A stretch of 64,000 nucleotides of DNA from Gallibacterium genomosp. 1. GTDB taxonomy: Bacteria; Pseudomonadota; Gammaproteobacteria; Enterobacterales; Pasteurellaceae. Below, piece by piece: positions 56,917 through 64,000 of this stretch (position 1 is the first letter of the stretch; every line of letters begins with the position of its first letter). Position numbers and translations under genes: made by a program. Location of the stretch: NCBI RefSeq assembly GCF_000771875.1, contig NZ_JPXX01000023.1, forward strand, positions 1-64,000. The letters run 5' to 3'. The notes beneath the pieces were generated by a model. It worked only from the letters and a program-made list of their open reading frames with translations, made no database searches and was not told the DNA's origin.

Positions 56917-58251
56917 TTAATTTTTCTTCACAATTGCCGCAATTTCCTCTGCATACTGTTGAGCAAACTCTTGATCTTCGCATTCAACCATCACACGAAT
57001 AACAGGTTCTGTACCAGATTTACGTAATAACACTCGACCTTTACCGTATAATTTTTGTTCAACTTCAGTAGCCACCTGTTTAACAGTTTCATTTTCTAAA
57101 GGATTACTTCCTGCTTCAAAACGAACATTGATTAACACTTGTGGGAATAACTGTACCCCACTAGCCAACTCATTCAATGATAAACCGTGATTAACCATTG
57201 CTGCCAATACTTCCAATGAAGCAACAATACCATCACCGGTTGTGTTTTTCTCAGAAATAATAATGTGTCCAGAATTTTCACCACCTAATTTCCAGTTGCG
57301 TGCCTGCATTTGCTCCAATACATAACGATCACCCACTTTGGCACGAATAAATGGAATACCCAACATTTTTAATGCCAATTCCAAGCTCATATTACTCATC
57401 AAAGTCCCCACAACACCACCAGAAAGTTTACCGGAACGCAAGGCCTCACGCGCAATAATGAAAAGAATTTGGTCACCATCAACTTTATTTCCTAGATGAT
57501 CAACCATCATAATACGATCACCATCTCCATCATAAGCTAAACCAACATCCGCTTTACTTTGTACAACCACTTCCTGCAACGCACGCACATCGGTTGCACC
57601 ACAACGTTCATTGATATTCATACCATCCGGTTTTGTACCGATCTCTATCACGGTTGCACCAAGCTCACGCATAACATTCGGCGCAATATGGTAAGTTGCA
57701 CCATTTGCACAATCAACAACAATCTTTAAACCTTCTAAACTTAAATGTGCTGGGAACGTACTTTTACAAAATTCAATATAACGACCTGCAGCATCATTGA
57801 TACGACTAGCTTTACCTAATTCTGCTGATTCTACACAGGTCATTGGTTGTTCTAATAACTCTTCTATAGCTAATTCAATATCATCTGGTAATTTGGTACC
57901 GTGGGCTGAAAAAAACTTGATACCATTATCATAATAAGGATTATGTGATGCAGAAATTACTATTCCTGCTTCCGCACGGAAAGTTCTGGTTAAATAGGCA
58001 ATTGCAGGTGTTGGCATTGGACCAACAAACGCCGCTGACAACCCCGCTGCCGCCAAACCAGCTTCTAATGCTGATTCCAGCATATAACCGGAAATACGCG
58101 TATCTTTACCAATTAACACTTTTCTTGAACCTTGGGTTGCCAAGACTTTTCCGGCCGCCCATCCTAATTTTAATGCAAATTCTGGTGTAATAGGATAAGT
58201 ACCGACACGACCACGCACGCCGTCAGTACCAAAGTATTTACGTTCTGCCAT
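56917..58251 (-). CDS. glmM: phosphoglucosamine mutase
   Basis: A 444-residue enzyme converting glucosamine-6-phosphate to glucosamine-1-phosphate for UDP-GlcNAc. The phosphorylated serine is S102 in ISASHNP, the metal loop is DGDGDRI, the sugar-binding loop GGENSGH, and the phosphate-binding end is [14 protein letters not shown]. It follows folP, as in many gamma-proteobacteria. Confidence 0.98.
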   Translation of the reverse strand: MAERKYFGTDGVRGRVGTYPITPEFALKLGWAAGKVLATQGSRKVLIGKDTRISGYMLESALEAGLAAAGLSAAFVGPMPTPAIAYLTRTFRAEAGIVISASHNPYYDNGIKFFSAHGTKLPDDIELAIEELLEQPMTCVESAELGKASRINDAAGRYIEFCKSTFPAHLSLEGLKIVVDCANGATYHIAPNVMRELGATVIEIGTKPDGMNINERCGATDVRALQEVVVQSKADVGLAYDGDGDRIMMVDHLGNKVDGDQILFIIAREALRSGKLSGGVVGTLMSNMSLELALKMLGIPFIRAKVGDRYVLEQMQARNWKLGGENSGHIIISEKNTTGDGIVASLEVLAAMVNHGLSLNELASGVQLFPQVLINVRFEAGSNPLENETVKQVATEVEQKLYGKGRVLLRKSGTEPVIRVMVECEDQEFAQQYAEEIAAIVKKN

Positions 58252-58343
58252 TTTTATTCCTTATTCAGTTTGTTCAAACAGTAAAATGTCGCTATTCTAC
58301 TCTAAATTGACTATTAATCTGTATGTAAACCCTAAAAATTTAT

Positions 58344-59177
58344 TCAAATTGCTGCTTTTGTCGCTTGCCATACTTTTAAAGCATCAACTGTCGCTTCAAC
58401 ATCGTGTACTCTTACAATATGAGCTCCTTTCATTACGGAAATTAAAGCACCGGCAACACTACCGACTAAGCGATGATTGACATCTTTCTGTAATAGATTA
58501 CCGATCATTGATTTTCGTGACAAACCAATTAACAACGGATAACCGGTCGAAACAAATTGTTCTAAATGATTCAATAATTGATAATTGTGCTGTAAGGTTT
58601 TACCAAAACCAAATCCAATATCCAAAATAATATTTTCTTTTCGTACACCTGCCTGTTCACAAATTGCTGCTCGTTGTAGCAACCACGCCAACACTTCCTC
58701 TACTACATTCTGATATTCAGGATCAACTTGCATTGTCTTCGGTTGTCCCTGCATATGCATTAAACAGACTGGTAAATCTAATTGCACAGCCGTTTGTAAA
58801 GCCCTCTCTTCTGTTAATGCTCGAATATCATTAATCAAATCCATTCCAACATTCGCAGCGGCTTTCATTACCTCCGCTTTTGAGGTATCTACTGAAATCC
58901 AACAATCAAAACGCTGCCTAATCGCTTCAACCACAGGAATCACTCGATCCAATTCTTGCTGTAACGTTACCTCCTCCGCCATTGGACGTGTTGACTCACC
59001 ACCAACATCAATAATGCTCGCTCCTTGCTTTAACATCTCTTCTGTATGATACAATGCTTTATCCAATGAAAAAAATTTACCGCTATCAGAAAAAGAGTCT
59101 GGTGTTACATTAAGGATTCCCATCACTTGTGTTTGAGAAAGATCTAATACTCTTTGATTTTTACTATATAATTCCAT
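58344..59177 (-). CDS. folP: dihydropteroate synthase
   Basis: A 277-residue enzyme of folate synthesis and the sulfonamide target. MGILNVTPDSFSD and IIDVGGESTRPMA are the two signature regions, and GFGFGKTLQHN and GLSRKSMIG bind pterin and phosphate. The ATG at 59177 (MELYSKNQ) follows AAGAAGG; a longer frame is unlikely. It lies 19 bases after mnmC and 92 before glmM. Confidence 0.96.
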   Translation of the reverse strand: MELYSKNQRVLDLSQTQVMGILNVTPDSFSDSGKFFSLDKALYHTEEMLKQGASIIDVGGESTRPMAEEVTLQQELDRVIPVVEAIRQRFDCWISVDTSKAEVMKAAANVGMDLINDIRALTEERALQTAVQLDLPVCLMHMQGQPKTMQVDPEYQNVVEEVLAWLLQRAAICEQAGVRKENIILDIGFGFGKTLQHNYQLLNHLEQFVSTGYPLLIGLSRKSMIGNLLQKDVNHRLVGSVAGALISVMKGAHIVRVHDVEATVDALKVWQATKAAI

Positions 59178-59196
59178 TCTTACCTTCTTAAAACAG

Positions 59197-61242
59197 TTAT
59201 AAATCAAATCCCTCTATTTTTCTTTTCGCTCTACTCACTACCGGCGTACCCTTGAGCCATTTTCGTAACCAAAAACGATTCGGAGCCAACTCTGTTAGAA
59301 TATCTTGCCCCAACGGTAATGGTTCACCATAAATTAAGGAAGCTAAGGTTTCTGCCAATAATGGTGCGGAAGTCAAACCTCTTGAACCTAATGCACCCAA
59401 CAGATATAAATTCGGATAATATGCCGCTTTTACTATTGATTGATGGCGTCGACGTAAATTAAAAATATTATGATAATCCTGAGTTTGTTGAGCAAAATCA
59501 CCGACATTACCAAAAATCGGCAGTCGATCACGAACATTGCAGCGTACACCTGTTCTCGCTAAATTCGCACTCACATCAATCTCTTCCACCCAGCGTGACG
59601 GTGCTAAATTTTGTTGAATTTTTTGCTGATTTTCTCGTTGTTCCTGCTCGCTAAAATCTCTCGTTTCACAATTTCGTATATGACTTGCTCCTAAACAATG
59701 GAATTGTTTAGCTGTATCCACAGGAGTTAAATAGCCGTCATAACATAATATTGCTTTTAACTGCTGCAAATGAGGTGAAGTCGGAATTTGGCTAACTTGC
59801 CCCCGTACCGAATAGGTAGGTAATTCTTCTGTTTGCGAAAAACAATTTAATTTATGCCCATTAGCAATCACGACTGTTTGATGTTCAAACTGCTGTTTAC
59901 CACTGAACAACGTCCATTTCCCTTGCTCATACTGCAAACAATCAATATCAGTTTGCGTCACAATTTTTACTCCTTGTCGTTGCAAAAATTGAGCCGTATT
60001 CTGCACCATTTGCCGTGGATTCAGCCAAGAAGCGCCTTGAATCACAGCACCATCACAATTTATCTCAACACCTGCTCGTTTACTTAACTGCTCCGCCGTC
60101 TGTAACTGGAACAGATTTTCCGGAAAACCACGTTCGGCAATTTTATGCAATTTTTTCAACACTGATGCTTGATAACCACATAACAACACATCACACCATT
60201 GATGTTCAAAATCAACCCTGCTTGCTAACTGTTTTAAAAACTGCTGTCCATAAGCAAAAGCATAAGCATAAAATCGGCAATGACGTTCATCATCATCGCT
60301 TAATTGCGGATAAAATGCTCCCTGCTTATTGCCGGAAGCATTTAAGGCCGGAGCATTATCCTTACAATATATCGTTACTCGGCAACCTCTCTGAATTAAA
60401 GAATAAGCTAAACAGATACTGGCAACACCACCCCCAATAATAGCCACTTCATCCTTTTGTTGTGCCTCTTGTGGTAAATACCAAGGTAACACAAACTCCT
60501 GTTTTATCGCCGTAGTTTTCACACCTTGTAGACACTCTCTTTTTCGCCCGAAGCCTTTCCGTTTTTCCACTTGAAACCCTGCTGAAAGTAAGCCTTTACG
60601 CACTAAAGAAGCCGATGTAAAAGTAGAAAATGTGCCACCTACCGCTGTTAAACGAAACATTTGTTGAAATAGAAAATCGCTCCACATACTTGGATTTTTA
60701 CTTGGTGCAAAACCATCTAAAAACCAAGCATTTACACGTTCATTATAATAATCGCCAAGCTGAGGCAAATTCTCATTCAAATCACCAAACCACAAATCCA
60801 AATAAATATCTGACGAAAAATGATAACGATAACAACCAGCAATCGGTTGTTGCCAATGAAACAACAGTTGTTGTAACAATGATTGGAATTGAGGGTAATC
60901 CTGATAAGCTTGCTCCAATGCAGTTTTAGTAAGCGGATATTTTTCAAAGCTAATAAAAAATAACCGTTTCAACGGTGATTGCGGGAAACTCTCTCTAAAT
61001 TGATGAAAAAGTTCACAAACCGCAAAAAAGTTTAAACCAGTACCAAATCCGGTTTCTGCAATCACAAAATGTGATGCAGAATGTTGTTGCCAACGCTGCC
61101 ATAGCGCATTTCCCTGCTGAAAAACATAACGACTCTCTTCTAATCCATCTTCAGCAGAAAAATAAACATCTCCAAACTGTTCCGATTTCGGCGTTTGCAC
61201 TTCAAAAGAAATCTGTGCAAACGAGATTTTTTGAATAGACAT
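59197..61242 (-). CDS. mnmC: bifunctional tRNA 5-methylaminomethyl-2-thiouridine enzyme MnmC
   Basis: A 681-residue fusion that finishes the mnm5s2U34 modification of tRNA. The N-terminal methyltransferase (to about residue 250) shows VIAETGFGTGLNFF and WFLDGFAPSKNPSMW. The C-terminal FAD-dependent demodification domain starts EVAIIGGGVASICLAYSL and ends near GALGSRGLTSAPLLAE. TusE, encoded at 35560, feeds the same wobble modification. It is divergent from fabB. Confidence 0.96.
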   Translation of the reverse strand: MSIQKISFAQISFEVQTPKSEQFGDVYFSAEDGLEESRYVFQQGNALWQRWQQHSASHFVIAETGFGTGLNFFAVCELFHQFRESFPQSPLKRLFFISFEKYPLTKTALEQAYQDYPQFQSLLQQLLFHWQQPIAGCYRYHFSSDIYLDLWFGDLNENLPQLGDYYNERVNAWFLDGFAPSKNPSMWSDFLFQQMFRLTAVGGTFSTFTSASLVRKGLLSAGFQVEKRKGFGRKRECLQGVKTTAIKQEFVLPWYLPQEAQQKDEVAIIGGGVASICLAYSLIQRGCRVTIYCKDNAPALNASGNKQGAFYPQLSDDDERHCRFYAYAFAYGQQFLKQLASRVDFEHQWCDVLLCGYQASVLKKLHKIAERGFPENLFQLQTAEQLSKRAGVEINCDGAVIQGASWLNPRQMVQNTAQFLQRQGVKIVTQTDIDCLQYEQGKWTLFSGKQQFEHQTVVIANGHKLNCFSQTEELPTYSVRGQVSQIPTSPHLQQLKAILCYDGYLTPVDTAKQFHCLGASHIRNCETRDFSEQEQRENQQKIQQNLAPSRWVEEIDVSANLARTGVRCNVRDRLPIFGNVGDFAQQTQDYHNIFNLRRRHQSIVKAAYYPNLYLLGALGSRGLTSAPLLAETLASLIYGEPLPLGQDILTELAPNRFWLRKWLKGTPVVSRAKRKIEGFDL

Positions 61243-61463
61243 AACAACTCATAACAATCTTTATCAAGGTAGCTAATGATATTATAATGAGCACTCGATT
61301 TCACCAAAATCTCCTAATCGGTTGAAACATTTGACTTTATCACCGATAATTTGTGGGCAAATTAAACGCTCTGTCGGATACGAATAATTTCACTATTCTC
61401 AGTTTGAATTGTTCAATAGCGTTTTAAAATGGTCTTATCTGTTGGCGGTTTTGCAAAAATTTC

Positions 61464-61491
61464 TTGTAATCTAGGAAATTCCTAGTATAAC
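61464..61491 (+). promoter_or_regulatory. candidate fabB promoter with palindromic operator in the spacer
   Basis: TTGTAA (61464-61469), 16 bases, then TATAAC (61486-61491). The spacer contains the 15-bp palindrome CTAGGAAATTCCTAG (61471-61485), well placed for a repressor that would block RNA polymerase. Confidence 0.5.
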
Positions 61492-61541
61492 AACCAACAA
61501 TTTTTTAATTTTTATATCAAAAGCGACATTAAGGACAACGA

Positions 61542-62762
61542 ATGAAAAGAGCTGTAATTACTGGTTTTGGCGTTATTTCCAGTATCGGGAATAACAAAGA
61601 CGAAGTGTTGGCGTCATTATTAGAAGGGAAATCAGGTATTACTACTATGCCGGAATTTGTTGAAGTGGGGATGCGTTCTCACATTGCCGGCACAGTGAAA
61701 ATCACACCAAGCGAACACATTGATCGCAAAGTAATGCGTTTTATGGGAAATGCTGCTGCTTATGCCTATCTTTCTATGAAAGAAGCTATTGCAGACGCTG
61801 GATTAAGCGAAGAGATAGTATCCAACGAAAGAACCGGTTTAGTGGTAGGTGCTGGTACAGGTTCCGCACATAATCAGATCGTAGCTGCTGATGCAATGCG
61901 TACACCTCGCGGAGTTAAAGCTATCGGACCTTATGCAGTAACCCGTACAATGGCATCAAGTGTTTCAGCTTGTTTAGCAACTCCATTTAAAATTAAAGGT
62001 GTCAATTACAGTATCAGTTCAGCTTGTGCCACTTCCGCGCACTGTATTGGTCACGCAGTTGAATTAATTCAATTGGGTAAACAAGATGTTGTTTTCGCTG
62101 GCGGAGCTGAAGAGTTGTCTTGGGAATGTGCCTGTGAATTTGATGCAATGGGTGCTGTTTCAACAAAATATAACGATACTCCGGAAAAAGCTTCTCGTGC
62201 TTATGATGCAAACCGTGATGGTTTCGTCATTGCCGGTGGTGGCGGTATTGTCGTGGTTGAAGAATTAGAACACGCTTTAGCTCGCGGCGCAAAAATTTAT
62301 GCTGAAATTGTAGGCTATGGTGCAACATCCGATGGTTACGATATGGTAGCTCCAAGTGGAGAGGGTGCAGAACGTTGTATGAAGCAAGCGCTGGCTACCG
62401 TTGATACTCCGATTGATTATCTTAACGTACACGGCACTTCAACTCCGGTTGGTGATGTAAAAGAACTTGAAGCGATCAAAAATGTCTTTGCTGATAAAAT
62501 ACCAGCAATCTCTTCAACAAAATCAATGACCGGTCATTCTTTAGGTGCAGCAGGTGTACACGAAGCTATCTATAGTCTGTTAATGTTAGAACACGACTTT
62601 ATCGCTCCAAGCATCAATATTGAAACACTTGATGAACGTGCTGAAGGTTGTAATATCATCACTAAAACCATTCGTAATGCCAACTTACAGACTGTGATGT
62701 CGAACAGCTTCGGTTTCGGCGGAACTAACGCAACATTAGTGTTCAAACGTTACCAAGCATAA
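61542..62762 (+). CDS. fabB: 3-oxoacyl-[acyl-carrier-protein] synthase I
   Basis: A 406-residue condensing enzyme of fatty acid elongation, needed for unsaturated fatty acids. The nucleophile is C162 in [10 protein letters not shown]; the catalytic histidines are in [11 protein letters not shown] and [11 protein letters not shown]; the end is [19 protein letters not shown] precedes the start. A strong terminator follows. Confidence 0.98.
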   Translation: MKRAVITGFGVISSIGNNKDEVLASLLEGKSGITTMPEFVEVGMRSHIAGTVKITPSEHIDRKVMRFMGNAAAYAYLSMKEAIADAGLSEEIVSNERTGLVVGAGTGSAHNQIVAADAMRTPRGVKAIGPYAVTRTMASSVSACLATPFKIKGVNYSISSACATSAHCIGHAVELIQLGKQDVVFAGGAEELSWECACEFDAMGAVSTKYNDTPEKASRAYDANRDGFVIAGGGGIVVVEELEHALARGAKIYAEIVGYGATSDGYDMVAPSGEGAERCMKQALATVDTPIDYLNVHGTSTPVGDVKELEAIKNVFADKIPAISSTKSMTGHSLGAAGVHEAIYSLLMLEHDFIAPSINIETLDERAEGCNIITKTIRNANLQTVMSNSFGFGGTNATLVFKRYQA

Positions 62763-62785
62763 TTTATCATCTATATCTGCATAAT

Positions 62786-62813
62786 AAAGAGATCTAAATG
62801 GTTAGATCTCTTT
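62786..62813 (+). terminator. terminator after fabB
   Basis: AAAGAGATCTAA and TTAGATCTCTTT pair around ATGG, followed by TTTATTT. Confidence 0.9.
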
Positions 62814-62819
62814 TTTATT

Positions 62820-63383
62820 TATCACATCTATTGAGGAATAATTGTTGAACTAATTTATGAACAGTTCGCACCTTACTATTTTATTAAATGCAATAGATAA
62901 AATCTTAGGTCTGACAAAGGGACAAATAAAAAATTTCTAGCGCTTTCAAAAAGATTGAAGAGTATAAAACAGTTCGTAAAGATTTAATTAAACAGAACAA
63001 TGAAGATACAGTGACAACAAAAAACCGCCTTTTTATCGGCGGTCTTTTTTTGAAATCCTTTTAGTGGTGCCTAGGGCCTGTACAAAATAATCTTATAAAT
63101 CAATAATAAAATACTTATTGGGTGCAAAATTGAGCAAGTGATACTAGGATTAAAAATATTTATATATTTGTGATCTAAATCAAAAAAATAGATCAGTTTA
63201 GATCATAAAAATGCAAAGTTTTGCGTAAAAATGCGTTAAAAAAGATCTGGTATCAAATAGAAGATCTGTCAGTTAGCAAAAGGAGCTGACCTGTTTGCGT
63301 TTTTGCGTAATTTTCTACACATTTATTGTGCGAGCGTGGCGAGGTACGCATCGCGATTTTTTGGTAGCGAACATCAAAAAAAG
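62820..63383. other. junction between chromosome and phage-like sequence, no intact gene
   Basis: The stretch contains a 27-codon frame at 62857 (MNSSHLTILLNAIDKIL) and, in another frame, an open fragment reading FKKIEEYKTVRKDLIKQ that runs into a terminator hairpin at 63024-63043. Beyond that, 63054-63383 is non-coding, A+T-rich, with repeated TTTGCGT words and GGCGAGG at 63338-63344. The latter matches the start of the phage P2 cohesive end as I recall it. It looks like the cos-side flank of a decayed P2-like prophage. Confidence 0.4.
63024..63043 (+). terminator. terminator in the phage junction
   Basis: ACCGCC and GGCGGT pair around an 8-base loop, followed by CTTTTTTT. It follows a fragmentary frame on the plus strand. 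Confidence 0.7.
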
Positions 63384-63417
63384 AAAAAGCTATTGAGAAA
63401 ACACTCAATAGCTTTTT
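63384..63417 (-). terminator. terminator after the phage portal gene
   Basis: A perfect 14-bp stem (AAAAAGCTATTGAG and its complement) with a 6-base loop. It lies 28 bases past the portal stop codon, with a T-rich tail on the minus strand. Confidence 0.85.
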
Positions 63418-63444
63418 ACCTTTATCTAATTATAAAAATATAAA

Positions 63445-64000
63445 TTAATTTTCTGTGTCTAGCAGTCTGTAATTACTAAACTTAATCAAATCTTGATTAA
63501 TATTATAGTTATCTCTAAACCAAACATTAATTTCATTGAGCTTCCTTTGTAACGGCTCAATCTCATTAATAAAAAAGACTTTCCCCGCTTTCTCAACATC
63601 GCCAAAGCCACCTGTATTATTAGGGATAATACCAAGTAATTGAGGAGGCACTCGGTGCGCGGCTAAGATGTCATCACGACTAGTGTTCTTGACGTTCAAG
63701 AATTCATCTTTTGCGGTAATGTCGGAAAGCGGTATTACTTGCAACCCTTTCTCTTTGCCATTTGGCGAATAGATAAAAAGGTTTTTAAAATTACCTTTCC
63801 CTTTTGCGGATTTGATTTGTTGTTCCAAATTATCAATACTTGCTTCTGATTGTAGCGGATCAGTCAAATAGATAAGACTTCCTGCATGGGCGCCATTAAT
63901 ATAATATTTGCGGCGAAATAAAGTAGCTGCTTCATTTAAGAATGAAGACTGTAATGCAGACAAATATTCGGGTAAACCGTAAATCTCTTGGTTAAAATCG
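63445..64000 (-). CDS. P2-like phage portal protein (gpQ family), C-terminal part, partial
   Basis: The last 185 codons of a portal protein, the ring through which phage DNA enters the capsid. The frame is open to the window edge: DFNQEIYGLPEYLSALQS precedes FLNEAATLFRRKYY, and KGKGNFKNLFIYSPNGKEKG, PLSDITAKDEFLNVK and AAHRVPPQLLGIIPNNTGGF match gpQ of P2 and HP1-type phages. In P2 this gene is transcribed towards cos at the left genome end, which fits the direction here. The rest of the prophage, if any, lies beyond 64000. Confidence 0.9.
   Translation of the reverse strand, partial: DFNQEIYGLPEYLSALQSSFLNEAATLFRRKYYINGAHAGSLIYLTDPLQSEASIDNLEQQIKSAKGKGNFKNLFIYSPNGKEKGLQVIPLSDITAKDEFLNVKNTSRDDILAAHRVPPQLLGIIPNNTGGFGDVEKAGKVFFINEIEPLQRKLNEINVWFRDNYNINQDLIKFSNYRLLDTEN

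Noticed and set aside
60015-60440. A 141-codon plus-strand frame inside mnmC
   Set aside because: Antisense to a well-conserved region of MnmC and rich in His/Gln from the reverse reading.

Overview
The window looks like a chromosomal segment from a member of the Pasteurellaceae. The evidence is the can-yadG-yadH group, the mdh/argR divergent pair, the yccS-yccF-mgsA-yccT-yccX-tusE-yccA block, the HICA-type carbonic anhydrase with its bicarbonate-site residues, a P2/HP1-like phage portal gene, and low G+C. A Gallibacterium-like genome would fit the fimbrial type, but genus is an inference. The Hin-type uptake sequence AAGTGCGGT seems scarce: I noticed one exact copy.

Layout. 1-160 is the edge of an IS150-like (IS3 family) element. 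191-3797 (-) is a siderophore ABC importer whose first permease gene carries an in-frame stop codon, under a Fur-box-like site. 3985-8290 (-) is modA/modC/modB (order B-C-A in the transcribed direction) behind yadG-yadH; can is divergent. 9106-11746 holds epmC, htpX and dinB. A tRNA-Ser(UGA) gene at 11967 is repeated identically at 36903. 12299-16792 (-) is aspS - lipoprotein - nudB - yebC - ruvC, with no ruvAB. Then come cmoA, ilvE, mdh, divergent argR, yfcH and ycaO.

23358-27835 is an accessory segment: ravA and viaA lie between two nearly identical copies of a hairpin sequence. RavA's reading frame is broken exactly at an A-AAA-AAA heptamer and continues in the -1 frame for 119 codons. The RavA C-terminus and the ViaA N-terminus are far more A+T-rich than the conserved AAA+ and VWA ends. 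The only exact uptake sequence I noticed sits where the composition returns to normal.

27839-38230 carries yccS, yccF, mgsA, yccT, acyP, the sitABCD Mn/Fe importer under a clear Fur box, tusE, yccA, tRNA-Ser and mltB. 38519-44149 is an F17-like chaperone-usher fimbrial operon between two IS remnants. A ten-base C tract in its promoter region predicts phase variation. 44192-55893 is ycgL, ubiG and a Wzx/Wzy-type polysaccharide locus: Wzz, Wzx, pyruvyltransferase, three glycosyltransferases, Wzy, a CMP-sialate-synthetase-like/SGNH fusion and an LtaS-like transferase. 56093-62762 is an OmpA-like lipoprotein, glmM, folP, mnmC and divergent fabB. The right edge, 62820-64000, holds debris and the 3' part of a P2-like phage portal gene.

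The items I find most worth testing are the RavA frameshift with its mosaic RavA-ViaA module, the poly-C fimbrial switch, and the NeuA-like/SGNH fusion in the polysaccharide locus.
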